Below, one piece after another: positions 1-17,407 of a DNA stretch of 64,000 bases. Under the pieces are notes generated by a model that worked only from the letters and a program-made list of their open reading frames with translations, ran no database searches and was not told the origin of the DNA. This DNA comes from Kitasatospora purpeofusca. GTDB lineage: Bacteria; Actinomycetota; Actinomycetes; Streptomycetales; Streptomycetaceae. Location of the stretch: positions 190,073 to 254,072 of the forward strand of contig NZ_JODS01000007.1 of assembly GCF_000718025.1 (NCBI RefSeq). The letters are read 5' to 3'. How positions within the stretch are numbered: the stretch's first letter is position 1; each line of letters starts with the position of its first letter. The position numbers were made by a program, and so were the translations under genes.

Positions 1-1032
1 GCGCCCGCCGCGGGACCCGCCCCCGACCTGCTGGACGGCATCCGCGCCGAGGTGCTCCGCAGCCGCCCGCAGGCGCCCGTCCGGCCGGTCCGGCTGGAAC
101 GGCTGCGCCCCCGCACCCTGCTCGCCGTCGTCGGCGGCCTGGCGGCCGGGTGGCTGCTGGTGCCGCAGCTGTTCGCCACCGAGCAGAACCCGATCGCGGC
201 CCTCGCCGACGCCGACCCGTTCTGGCTCGCCCTCGCCGTGCTGGCCGCGGCGGCCGGCCATGTCGCGGGGGCGATGGGCTTCGTCGGCTTCGTCCCCGAA
301 CGGCTGGACTTCCGCAACGCCGTGCTCGCCCAGGTGGCCGGGTCCTTCGTCAAGCTGGTCTCCCCCGGCGGGGTCGGCGGCGTCGCGCTGAACACCCGCT
401 TCCTCCAGCGGGCCGGCATCCCGACCGCGCAGGCCCTGTCCAGCGTCGGCGTGGGCCAACTGCTCGGCCTGGCCCTGCACCTGCTCCAGCTCGGCGCGTT
501 CGTCTACCTGACCGGGGTCGAGCCCGGCGGCTCCGACCTGGACGCCCTGCCGGCCGTGGTCGGCGGCCTCGCGGTGGCGGGCGTCCTGCTGGCCGCGGTG
601 TCCTCGGTGCCGCCGGCCCGGCGCTGGCTGGCCGCCCGGCTGCGCCCGCTGACCGCCGAGGTGCTGCCCCGGCTGGTGGAGCTGCTGCGCAACCCGGGGC
701 GGCTGGCGGTCGGCTTCACCGGGCAGCTGCTGGTGTCGCTGACCCTGATCGCCTGTCTGTACTGCTGCGCCCGGGCGGTCGGGCAGGATCCGTCCTTCGC
801 CTCGGTCGGGGTGGTGTTCCTGGTCGGCAACGCGGCCGGGAACGCGGCCCCGACCCCCGGCGGGGCGGGCTTCGTGGACAGCGCGCTGGTGGGACTGCTG
901 GAGCGGGCCCCCTCGATGGGGGTGGGCGGCGCGATGGCCGCCGTCGTGCTCTTCCGGCTGCTCACCTTCGTGCTGCCGGTGCTCCCCGGCTGGGCGGCGT
1001 TCACCTGGCTCCAGCGCCGCAGGGCGCTCTAG
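1..1032 (+). CDS. YbhN/MprF-type integral membrane protein, 3' end only
   Basis: The reading frame is open from the first base of the window, so the 5' part is missing. It ends at the TAG at 1030-1032. The visible part has several hydrophobic segments in the pattern of the lysylphosphatidylglycerol-synthase-like transmembrane (UPF0104/YbhN) family, including the family-type patch FVKLVSPGGVGGVALNTRF and the Gly/Pro-rich APTPGGAGFVDSALVG near the end. A GTG at 52 is in frame, but the residues before it (DLLDGIRAEVL) read as coding. In many actinobacterial homologues this membrane half follows a kinase-like or second membrane domain, so the full gene is probably much longer. The substrate is unknown; lipid flipping or transfer is only the family expectation. 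Confidence 0.75.
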   Translation, partial: APAAGPAPDLLDGIRAEVLRSRPQAPVRPVRLERLRPRTLLAVVGGLAAGWLLVPQLFATEQNPIAALADADPFWLALAVLAAAAGHVAGAMGFVGFVPERLDFRNAVLAQVAGSFVKLVSPGGVGGVALNTRFLQRAGIPTAQALSSVGVGQLLGLALHLLQLGAFVYLTGVEPGGSDLDALPAVVGGLAVAGVLLAAVSSVPPARRWLAARLRPLTAEVLPRLVELLRNPGRLAVGFTGQLLVSLTLIACLYCCARAVGQDPSFASVGVVFLVGNAAGNAAPTPGGAGFVDSALVGLLERAPSMGVGGAMAAVVLFRLLTFVLPVLPGWAAFTWLQRRRAL

Positions 1033-1056
1033 GGCCCGGCGAGGGGTCCCGGCCGG

Positions 1057-1248
1057 CTACTCCCGGTACTCGTCCTCGTCCAGCGGGACGGTCCGGCTCT
1101 GCTCGGCGACGTCCGCGACCTCGGTGGCCGGGTCCGCGCCCAGTGCGCGGCGCTCGGCCAGCTCGTCGTACTCGTCCTCCGCCGCCTCGTTCTCCGCCTC
1201 CACGGCCTCGGCGACCTCGTCCAGGTAGTCCTCGTGGTTCTGCGGCAT
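1057..1248 (-). CDS. Small acidic protein of unknown function (63 aa)
   Basis: The ATG at 1248 is preceded by GAGGAC about 8 bases upstream, which fixes the start. The product is very acidic (many Asp/Glu, with a DEYDE stretch in the middle and a C-terminal LDEDEYRE). It has no hydrophobic segment and no Cys, and reads as a soluble, probably partly helical or disordered protein. It converges on the membrane-protein gene with only 24 bases between the stops. I do not recognise a named family. Confidence 0.6.
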   Translation of the reverse strand: MPQNHEDYLDEVAEAVEAENEAAEDEYDELAERRALGADPATEVADVAEQSRTVPLDEDEYRE

Positions 1249-1417
1249 GGTGTCCGTCCTCGTTCCTCGAAGGTTCCTCGGAGGCTTCCCCCGGCCCGTG
1301 GGTCCCGCTCGCTGGGGTACTCGCAGTATCCGTCGGCCACCGGCCCGGCGCGACGCGCCACCGGCCCCCCGGCGTGTTGCCCGCCCGGGGAATTGACCCG
1401 GGAAAACCGGCCCGGAA

Positions 1418-1460
1418 TGCACCCCGCCCGGGGTGCACCCCGTTCCTAGGCTCGTACCCA
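1418..1460 (+). promoter_or_regulatory. Candidate operator-promoter of the AhpD-like gene
   Basis: TGCACCCCGCCCGGGGTGCA (1418-1437) is a perfect 8+8 inverted repeat with a 4-base centre. A TAGGCT (-10-like, TAnnnT) follows at 1447-1452, and 7 bases later comes the ATG at 1460. No Shine-Dalgarno is visible. This spacing is typical of leaderless actinobacterial promoters, and the palindrome would cover the -35 region. A repressor binding there is inference. Confidence 0.45.
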
Positions 1461-1927
1461 TGACGAACACCACCACGCACCGGACCACCGCCCGCCTCGA
1501 CTTCGCCCGCACCGCCCCCAAGGTGTTCCGGGCGATGATCGCCCTGGACGCCGCCGCCCGCGCGGGCCTCGACCCGGCCCTGGTCGAGCTGGTGCAGGTC
1601 CGCTCCTCCCAGCTCAACGGCTGCGCCTACTGCCTGGACATGCACGTCAAGGACGCCCGCAAGGCCGGCGAGAGCGACGAGCGGATCTATCTGCTCCCGG
1701 TCTGGCGCGAGGCCCCGGAGGAGGTCTACAGCGAGCGCGAACGGGCCGCCCTCGCGCTGGCCGAGGAAATCACCCGCATCGGCGACGGCGTCTCCGACGC
1801 GGTGTACCAGCGGGCCGCCGAGCTCTTCCCCGAGCCGGAGCTGGCGCAGCTGATCTCGCTCTGCTTCACCATCAACGCCTGGAACCGGATCAACGTCGCC
1901 ACCCGCAAGACCCCCGGGACGCCCTGA
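1460..1927 (+). CDS. Carboxymuconolactone decarboxylase/AhpD-like peroxidase (155 aa)
   Basis: This is an AhpD-fold protein. The family signature CxxC followed by His is present as CAYCLDMH at residues 55-62, inside the usual helix context (SSQLNGCAYC...KDARKAGE). Family members reduce peroxides through this Cys pair or act as decarboxylases; the CxxC form argues for an alkylhydroperoxidase-like redox role in the cytoplasm. Length matches the single-domain family. The ATG at 1460 is chosen because a -10-like hexamer sits 7 bases upstream, giving a leaderless start; the upstream in-frame ATG at 1433 lies inside the palindromic region. It stands alone, 118 bases before the next gene. Confidence 0.85.
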   Translation: MTNTTTHRTTARLDFARTAPKVFRAMIALDAAARAGLDPALVELVQVRSSQLNGCAYCLDMHVKDARKAGESDERIYLLPVWREAPEEVYSERERAALALAEEITRIGDGVSDAVYQRAAELFPEPELAQLISLCFTINAWNRINVATRKTPGTP

Positions 1928-2045
1928 CCCCCGCCGCGCGGGACACGGGCCCCGCCGGGCACCGGGGTACGATCGGAGCCGTACCAGCAGGGCTTACCCA
2001 CACCTCCCGGTGGCCCCGAGGCCCTTACGAACGACGGGGAAACGC

Positions 2046-2690
2046 ATGTCCGGCTCGCACTACTTCTCCGGTGCACCCGATGTCGCCAGCGAGCGCCGGC
2101 CGATCACGGTCACCCTGCCGGACCTCACCCTGGAGCTCAGCACCGACGCGGGCGTCTTCTCCCGCAGCCGGTTGGACCCGGGCACCCGGATCCTGCTGGA
2201 GCAGGCGCCGCCGCCCCGGGTGCGCGGCCCGATCCTGGACATCGGCTGCGGCTACGGCCCGATCGCGCTGACCTGGGCGAGCCGCCGCAAGCGGCTCCCG
2301 GTCTGGGCGGTGGACGTCAACGGCCGCGCCCTGGACCTGGTCCGGGACAACGCGGAGTCGCTGGGCCTGGGCAATGTGCACGCCGCGCTGCCGGAGGAGG
2401 TCCCGGCCGAACTGCGGTTCGCGGCGATCTACTCCAACCCGCCGATCCGGATCGGCAAGGCGGCGCTGCGGGGGCTGCTGGAGCAGTGGCTGGACCGGCT
2501 CACCCCGGACGGCTCGGCCTTCCTGGTGGTGCAGAAGCACCTCGGCTCGGACTCGCTGCAGAAGTGGCTGAACGAGCACGGCTGGCCGACCACCCGGCTG
2601 ACCTCGGTCAACGGGTTCCGGATTCTGGAAGCGCGGCCCCGCCCGACGGCGGGCGAGGGCCCCGAGAGTGGACGAGGGACGACGTCGTGA
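2046..2690 (+). CDS. Class I SAM-dependent methyltransferase, RsmC-like (214 aa)
   Basis: The SAM-binding motif I is clear (LDIGCGYGPIAL), and motif IV reads SNPPIRIG, the NPP(F/Y)-type catalytic loop of enzymes that methylate exocyclic amino groups of nucleic-acid bases. The overall layout is that of the RsmC/YbiN-like 16S rRNA guanine-N2 methyltransferases, in the short single-domain form common in actinobacteria. The start is the ATG at 2046 with GGGGA just upstream; an in-frame ATG at 2010 lacks this. The TGA stop overlaps the GTG start of the next gene (GTGA, 2687-2690), so the two RNA-modification genes are probably translationally coupled. The exact target base cannot be read from the sequence. 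Confidence 0.85.
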   Translation: MSGSHYFSGAPDVASERRPITVTLPDLTLELSTDAGVFSRSRLDPGTRILLEQAPPPRVRGPILDIGCGYGPIALTWASRRKRLPVWAVDVNGRALDLVRDNAESLGLGNVHAALPEEVPAELRFAAIYSNPPIRIGKAALRGLLEQWLDRLTPDGSAFLVVQKHLGSDSLQKWLNEHGWPTTRLTSVNGFRILEARPRPTAGEGPESGRGTTS

Positions 2691-3268
2691 AGCAGCTCCG
2701 CGGGACCGAACTGAAGCGGCTGCACCGCTCCTGGCGGCGTGGCAACGAGTTCCGGCTCGCGATGATCCTGGAGAACCTCCAGTCGCCGTTCAACGTCGGC
2801 TCGGTGGTCCGGACCGGCGCCGCGATGGGCGCGGAGAAGCTCTACCTCACCGGTGACACCCCGTCGGTGCGCTCCTCCGGCGCGCAGAAGGCCGCGATGG
2901 GCACCGACAAGTACCTGAAGGTGGAGCACTTCCCCACCGTCGCCGAGGCGGTGGCCGCGGCGAAGGCCGACGGCTTCAAGGTGGTCGGCCTCGAACTGGC
3001 CGACGAGGCGGTGCCGATGTTCGCCGCCGAGCTGACCCCGGCCGTCGCCTTCGTGCTGGGCCACGAGGACCGCGGCATCACGGCGGACGCGCTCGCCCTC
3101 TGCGACCAGGTGGTGTTCGTGCCCCAGCTGGGCCGGGTCGGCTCGCTGAACGTCTCCGCCGCCGCCACGGTGGCCTGCTACGAGGCGCGCCGCCAGGGGT
3201 ACGCGATCAGCGGCACCCCGGACGGCTCGGACGCCGGCGGCTTCGACATCGACCTCGACGACGAGTGA
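2687..3268 (+). CDS. SPOUT-class TrmH/SpoU RNA 2'-O-methyltransferase (193 aa)
   Basis: The knotted SPOUT fold is recognisable from three motifs: NLQSPFNVGSVVRTGAAMGA near the N-terminus, FVLGHEDRGI in the middle and VFVPQLGRVGSLNVSAAATV near the C-terminus. The last two form the SAM-binding knot and contain the conserved Glu and Asn. Family members 2'-O-methylate ribose in tRNA or rRNA. The start is the GTG at 2687, which overlaps the upstream stop and has GAGGGA about 8 bases before it. The acidic tail (DIDLDDE) is variable in the family. Which RNA is modified cannot be told. Confidence 0.85.
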   Translation: MKQLRGTELKRLHRSWRRGNEFRLAMILENLQSPFNVGSVVRTGAAMGAEKLYLTGDTPSVRSSGAQKAAMGTDKYLKVEHFPTVAEAVAAAKADGFKVVGLELADEAVPMFAAELTPAVAFVLGHEDRGITADALALCDQVVFVPQLGRVGSLNVSAAATVACYEARRQGYAISGTPDGSDAGGFDIDLDDE

Positions 3269-3272
3269 TCCG

Positions 3273-3305
3273 CCGCCGGCGGGAGGGCGCCCCTCCCGCC
3301 GGCGG
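3273..3305. terminator. Strong bidirectional hairpin between convergent genes
   Basis: CCGCCGGCGGGAGGG (3273-3287) pairs perfectly with 3291-3305 around a 3-base loop: 15 base pairs. It starts four bases after the TrmH-like stop and lies downstream of the oppositely directed dehydrogenase gene, so it can end transcription of both operons. Confidence 0.7.
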
Positions 3306-3320
3306 ACCGGCTCGGATCCC

Positions 3321-3358
3321 GGCGGATCCCGGGAGTCCCGGCGGATCCCGGGAGTCCC
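3321..3358. repeat. 19-bp tandem repeat, two exact copies
   Basis: The unit GGCGGATCCCGGGAGTCCC occurs at 3321-3339 and 3340-3358, with a degenerate part-copy after it. The repeat sits between the terminator and the stop of the dehydrogenase gene. It contains short self-complementary BamHI/SmaI-like cores but has no evident function. Confidence 0.6.
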
Positions 3359-3375
3359 GGCGGGTCCCGGCCGGG

Positions 3376-4434
3376 TCAGACCTCGACCAGCACCTTGCCC
3401 CGGTTGTGCTCGCGGTCCAGGTAGAGGCTGCGGTAGGCCGACGGGATCTCGTCGAAGCCCTTGTGCACGGTCTGGTGGTAGCGGATCTCCCCGTCCCGGA
3501 CCAGCCCGCCCAGCTCCTGGTGCATCTGCGCCAACAGCGGCTCGGTGAACCACTCCTGGGCGAAGATGCCGCGGATCGTGGTGCGCGGGAACATGATGTA
3601 CGGCAGCAGCCTCGGCCCGGTCAGCTCACCGTTCACCGTGGTCGCCCACTGCCAGCAGACCGCCACCCGGCTGTCCACGTTCAGCATCGTGAACACCGCG
3701 TCGGTGACCGTGCCGCCCAGGTTGTCGAAGTACCGGTCGACGCCGTCCGGCGCCGCCAGCAGCAGCGCCTGCCGGGCCTTCTCCGCGTCGTCGCCCTGGG
3801 TGTAGAGCACCACCTCGTCGAAGCCCAGCTCGCGCAGGTACTCGGCCTTGCCCGGCGAACCGGTGGTGCCGACCACCCGGCCGGCCCCGGCCCGCTTCGC
3901 CAACTGGCCCACCAGGGTGCCGATCGAGCCGGAGGCGCCGCTGACCACCACGGTGTCGCCGGGCCGGACCTCCAGGAAGCGGGTGAGCGTGCCCCAGGCC
4001 GTCATCCCGGGCGCGCCCATGATGCCGAGCGCCGTGGAGACCGGCAGCCGCTCGCCGTACCAGGACGGGTCGAGCCGGCGGTAGGCCGGGAACACCATCG
4101 GGAAGATGCCGGTCGTCCACAGCTCCTCGGCGCCGTTGTGGACGACGTGGGTGCGCCAGCCGCCGAAGCCCTGCACCAGGTCGCCGACCGCGAACGCCGC
4201 CGCCGGACCGGCCTCGACCACCTCCATGATCGAGTCGGCGCCCATGTGGTGGCCGATCGGCGTCTCCAGCGCCAGGCCGTTCTGGTACGGGTCCACCGAG
4301 ACGTACCTGGTCCGGAAGAGCATCTCGTCCGGCCGCAGGTCGATCCGGACGTCCTCCACGACCTTCTCGTAGACCCGGTTGACGTCGGGCACACCGTCCA
4401 GGTGCTCCCGGACCACCCACTTCTCGATCCTCAT
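3376..4434 (-). CDS. MDR-family NADP-dependent reductase of the PTM cluster (352 aa)
   Basis: This is a medium-chain dehydrogenase/reductase of the zinc-free quinone-oxidoreductase/leukotriene-B4-reductase type. The nucleotide-binding motif is GASGSIGTLVGQLAKRAGA, the N-terminal catalytic domain contains VDPYQNG, and the Cys cluster of zinc alcohol dehydrogenases is absent. In PTM pathways such as ikarugamycin (IkaC) and frontalamide (FtdE), an enzyme of this family closes a carbocycle by reductive ring formation on the polyene tetramate; I infer the same role here. It is the last gene of the minus-strand cluster and its ATG overlaps the stop of the FAD enzyme (ATGA, 4431-4434), so the two are coupled. 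Homology to IkaC is inferred from family, order and neighbours, not from an alignment. Confidence 0.85.
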   Translation of the reverse strand: MRIEKWVVREHLDGVPDVNRVYEKVVEDVRIDLRPDEMLFRTRYVSVDPYQNGLALETPIGHHMGADSIMEVVEAGPAAAFAVGDLVQGFGGWRTHVVHNGAEELWTTGIFPMVFPAYRRLDPSWYGERLPVSTALGIMGAPGMTAWGTLTRFLEVRPGDTVVVSGASGSIGTLVGQLAKRAGAGRVVGTTGSPGKAEYLRELGFDEVVLYTQGDDAEKARQALLLAAPDGVDRYFDNLGGTVTDAVFTMLNVDSRVAVCWQWATTVNGELTGPRLLPYIMFPRTTIRGIFAQEWFTEPLLAQMHQELGGLVRDGEIRYHQTVHKGFDEIPSAYRSLYLDREHNRGKVLVEV

Positions 4435-6257
4435 GCCAGGGCTCCCGTCTGCACGTTCTCGCTGTCCTCGCTGTTCTCGTCGCTCTTGCCGCCCTTGCCG
4501 CCCTTGCTGCTAGCGGCCTTGCTCGCGGCCTTGCTCGCAGGCTTGCTCGCGGGCGGCACCGTCCGTCGGCCCGGCTCCGCGGGCCGGCCCACCGGGATCA
4601 CCAGGTGGGTCGGCATCGGGGCGCTCGGGTCGATCCCGGCGGTGAACTCGATCCCGTCGTCCCGGCAGACGAACTGCATGACGTGCCGTCCGGCGGCGGC
4701 CGCCCGGATCAGCCCGCCGATGGTCGCCCAGACCCCGGAGAGGTAGAAGTTCGACAGCCCGGGCAGCACCGGGCCGCTCTTCTTGATCTCCTCCTCCACC
4801 GTCTCGGCGCCCTCCACGAAGGGGTTCCAGCCGGGGAAGGTGCCGTCGTAGACGCCCGTGTAGCGGACCTGGGTCAGCGGGGTGGACACGTCGGCGACGG
4901 CCACCGCGTCCTTGAAGCCCGGGTAGCGCTCGTCCAGGAAGCCGACGATGCCGTTGCGGACCCGCCGTTTGGCCGCCATGTACTCCCGGCCGTGCTTGAC
5001 CGGCAGGGTGTGCAGCTCCTCGCCGCGCCGCACCCGGGAGGACTGCTCGGGGCCCTCGTGCAGTGCCCGCCAGGGGGCGATGTCGGAGAAGTACGTCGCG
5101 AACACCACGGTGGAGTTCTCCGGCGCCAGCTCCGGGTAGTGCCGGGTGCGGAACTGCACGTTCACCGAGGGGCAGCGGATCCCGGTCAGCTCCGCCGTCT
5201 CCCGCTCGCCCAGCAGGTGGGTGGTGCACGGGTCGCCCTCGGGGAACGGCTTGCGCAGCCCCAGGAAGAGCGACACGTACCCGGGCGACAGCTGGCCCGG
5301 CTCGTCGATCAGCGAGGTGTAGAGCCGCCGGTAGGTGTCGTTGAGGTACTGGCCCTTGAGCAGCTTCATCACGGTGGTGTGGCCGTCGGCGGCGGACACC
5401 ACGATGTCGGCGCGGAACTCCCGGCCGTCGCTGAGCCGCACACCCACCGCGCGGTCCCGCTCGACCAGGATCTCCTCGACCTTGGCGTTGTAGGTGATCT
5501 CGCCGCCGAGACCGAGGTAGCGCTCCTCGATCGACCGGGCCAGCGCGAGCGAACCGCCCTCCGGCACCCCGGCGGCGTGGTTGGCGTGCGAGGCGAGCTG
5601 GAAGTAGAACGGCAGCACCGGGAAGGCCGGGTGCTTCTCGTAGAGGATGAAGTTGAACGCCTCGCGCAGCAGCGGGTCGCGGAACCGCTGCGAGAAGTCC
5701 GTCATCAGCAGCGTGATCGACTTGCGGATGGTGTTGAAGTGGGGGACGAAGGAGGCCAGCATCCGCCAGCGCTCCAGCCGGCCCATCAGCCCGACCGGCT
5801 TGAGGAACGGATAGGCCGCGAGCGCCTTGCGGAAGGTGCGGATCCCGGCGCAGAACTCGCGGATCGGGGCGGCGTCGGCCGGCGAGAGGCCGAGCAGGTG
5901 CGCCTCCAGCCGGTCCGGATCGGAGTAGAAGCGGACCTCCCGGCCGTCCCGGCCCCGGACGATGTTGAAGACGTCGAAGTGCCGCATCTCCTTGCCCTGG
6001 AGCGCGCCCAGTTCGAGCCAGATCTGGTACATCTCGTTGCCCGGGCCGTTGCCGAGCAGCCAGCTGATGCACCAGTCGAAGGTGAAGTCGCTGCGGTCCC
6101 AGCCGGTGCAGGAGCCGCCGGGGATCTCGTGCATCTCGAAGATCCTGGTGCGGTAGCCGTTCATCCGGGCGTAGCACCCGGTGGACAGTCCGCCGAGACC
6201 GCCGCCGATGACGATCATCGACTCCCGCCGGGGTGCGGTGTCTTTCTGCCGTGCCAT
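4431..6257 (-). CDS. Phytoene-desaturase-like FAD oxidoreductase of the PTM cluster (608 aa)
   Basis: The N-terminal dinucleotide-binding fold reads VIGGGLGGLSTGCYARMNGY at about residues 15-34, followed by FEMHEIPGGSCTGW, the CrtI-type layout. A C-terminal FAD patch (SGVWATIGGLIRAAAAGRH) is also present. PTM clusters use one or two such enzymes (IkaB; FtdC/FtdD) to start cyclisation of the polyene arms. Only one is present here. The start at 6257 has GAGGAAGG 6 bases upstream. The last ~40 residues form an unusual low-complexity tail rich in Ala, Lys, Ser and Gly, then an acidic stretch, outside the family fold. The gene lies 86 bases after the P450 and overlaps the MDR reductase gene by 4 bases. 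Confidence 0.88.
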   Translation of the reverse strand: MARQKDTAPRRESMIVIGGGLGGLSTGCYARMNGYRTRIFEMHEIPGGSCTGWDRSDFTFDWCISWLLGNGPGNEMYQIWLELGALQGKEMRHFDVFNIVRGRDGREVRFYSDPDRLEAHLLGLSPADAAPIREFCAGIRTFRKALAAYPFLKPVGLMGRLERWRMLASFVPHFNTIRKSITLLMTDFSQRFRDPLLREAFNFILYEKHPAFPVLPFYFQLASHANHAAGVPEGGSLALARSIEERYLGLGGEITYNAKVEEILVERDRAVGVRLSDGREFRADIVVSAADGHTTVMKLLKGQYLNDTYRRLYTSLIDEPGQLSPGYVSLFLGLRKPFPEGDPCTTHLLGERETAELTGIRCPSVNVQFRTRHYPELAPENSTVVFATYFSDIAPWRALHEGPEQSSRVRRGEELHTLPVKHGREYMAAKRRVRNGIVGFLDERYPGFKDAVAVADVSTPLTQVRYTGVYDGTFPGWNPFVEGAETVEEEIKKSGPVLPGLSNFYLSGVWATIGGLIRAAAAGRHVMQFVCRDDGIEFTAGIDPSAPMPTHLVIPVGRPAEPGRRTVPPASKPASKAASKAASSKGGKGGKSDENSEDSENVQTGALA

Positions 6258-6343
6258 CTCTGGCCTTCCTCGTGGTCCTTGCCTTGCCTGGTGGTGCCTG
6301 GCGGTGCCTGGCGGTGGCCCGGTCGGGCCGCCCGCGACGGCGG

Positions 6344-7534
6344 TCACCAGGCGATCGGGAGCGCCTGCAGACCGTTCACCATCGAGGCCTCCTTCCAGCG
6401 CAGTTCGCGCTCGGGGACGGCCAGCCGCAGGCCGGGCAGGCGGGTCAGCACCCGCTCGATCGCCACCTGCAGCTCCAGCCGGGCCAGGTGCGCGCCGATG
6501 CAGTAGTGCACGCCGTGGCCGAAGCCGATGTGCGGGTTGCCCGGCCGGTCGAGGACCAGCCGCTCCGGCTCCTCGAACACCTCCGGGTCCCGGTTGGCGG
6601 CGGCGGTCGCGATCATCACCGCCTCGCCGACCCGGATCACCACCCCGCCCAGCTCGACGTCCGCGGTGGCGTACCGGGGCAGGCTGAAGCCGGTGAGCAG
6701 CGGCACGTACCGCATCAGCTCCTCGACCGCCCTGGGGATCAGCTCGGGCCGCTCCCGCAGCCGTGCCGACTCCTCGGGGTTGACCAGCAGCTGGTGGAAG
6801 AAGTTGCCGATCTGGTTGGTGGTGGAGACGAAGCCGGCGATCAGCAGGTCGCAGGCGATGGAGAGGAGCTCCTCCTCGCCGATCAGCCGCTGCTCGCGGC
6901 AGGCCCGGACCAGCGTGGTGAGGAGGTCCTCGCCGGGCTCGCGGCCGCGCAGCTCCAGCACCCCGGCCATGTAGTCGATGAACGCCCGCCCCTCGACCGC
7001 GAGCACCTCGCCCGGGGTGACGGCGGAGAGCACCGTCTCCGCCCACTCCCAGAGCATCCGGTGGTCCTCGGCGGGGATGCCGAGCACCTCGCAGATGATG
7101 GTGGTCGGCATCGGGATCGCGAAGTCCTCGACCAGGTCGGCCGGGGCGCCCGCGGCGAGCATGCCGTCGAGCAGCTCGTCGGCCAGCTCCGCGGCCCGGA
7201 TCCGCAGCCGCTCCACCCGGCGGGCGCTGAACTCCTTGGCCACCAGCGAGCGCAGCCGGGTGTGCTCGGGCGGTTCGGTGGAGAACAGGCCGGCGCCGGT
7301 GCGGGACACCGGGCGCATCCGGGGCTGGTCCTCGCCCATCGCGGCGGCCAGGCTGAACCTCGGGTCGGCGAGCACCGCCCGGACGTCCTCGTACCGGGTG
7401 GCCAGCCAGGCGCCGTCGCCGTACGGCATCCGGATCCGGACCAGCGGCTGGTCCCGCAACTCGGCGTAGCGGGGGTCGAGTTCGAGGCCGTTGGGCTCGA
7501 ACGGGTAGGTCAGCGGCGGGTGCTGCCGGAGCAT
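6344..7534 (-). CDS. Cytochrome P450 of the PTM cluster (396 aa)
   Basis: This is a bacterial class I P450. The heme loop is FGHGVHYCIGAHLARLELQ with the thiolate ligand Cys345, the I-helix reads AGFVSTTNQ, and the K-helix ExxR is EELMR. No reductase is fused or adjacent, so ferredoxin partners must come from elsewhere. P450s in related clusters (for example in the capsimycin and clifednamide pathways) oxidise ikarugamycin-type scaffolds; which carbon is hit here cannot be read. I start at the ATG at 7534, which gives the normal N-terminus (MLRQHPPLTYPFEPNGLELD) and has GGAAG 4 bases upstream. An in-frame ATG at 7603 would overlap the PKS-NRPS stop and add 23 unusual residues. Confidence 0.9.
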   Translation of the reverse strand: MLRQHPPLTYPFEPNGLELDPRYAELRDQPLVRIRMPYGDGAWLATRYEDVRAVLADPRFSLAAAMGEDQPRMRPVSRTGAGLFSTEPPEHTRLRSLVAKEFSARRVERLRIRAAELADELLDGMLAAGAPADLVEDFAIPMPTTIICEVLGIPAEDHRMLWEWAETVLSAVTPGEVLAVEGRAFIDYMAGVLELRGREPGEDLLTTLVRACREQRLIGEEELLSIACDLLIAGFVSTTNQIGNFFHQLLVNPEESARLRERPELIPRAVEELMRYVPLLTGFSLPRYATADVELGGVVIRVGEAVMIATAAANRDPEVFEEPERLVLDRPGNPHIGFGHGVHYCIGAHLARLELQVAIERVLTRLPGLRLAVPERELRWKEASMVNGLQALPIAW

Positions 7535-7592
7535 GGTCGCTTCCGTCTCTCGTGCGGGGGCGGGCAGGCTCGGGGCCCGCCCGGGGGCCGTC

Positions 7593-17150
<9,558 letters not shown>

Positions 17151-17285
17151 ACGAGTCGAGTCCTTGGGTCGCTGCGTTCGCGCGCGCTGGCGGGCTGCGG
17201 GAGCGCCGCGCGCGCCGGGGGACAGCGGCCGCGCGCCGGGTTCCGGGCAGGCCGGAAGCCGGGTCGGCCGAAGGGGCGAGCCGGT

Positions 17286-17405
17286 CGGGAGGAGCGGTGG
17301 GGACGGGCCGGTGGGACAGGGCTGGGGCGGGACGGCGGGGCAGAGCATGGACGGGACGGCGGGGCAGGGCGGGGACGGGACGGCGGGGACGGGACGGCGG
17401 GCGCG
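17286..17405. repeat. GC-rich minisatellite in the 257-bp gap before the PKS-NRPS
   Basis: Imperfect tandem copies of GGGACGGGACGGCGGGG-like units fill most of the spacer between the oxygenase stop and the PKS-NRPS start. One strand is almost free of C except in CGG steps. This could form G-quadruplexes in RNA or DNA, or simply be slippage-prone filler. Confidence 0.55.
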
Positions 17406-17407
17406 GC

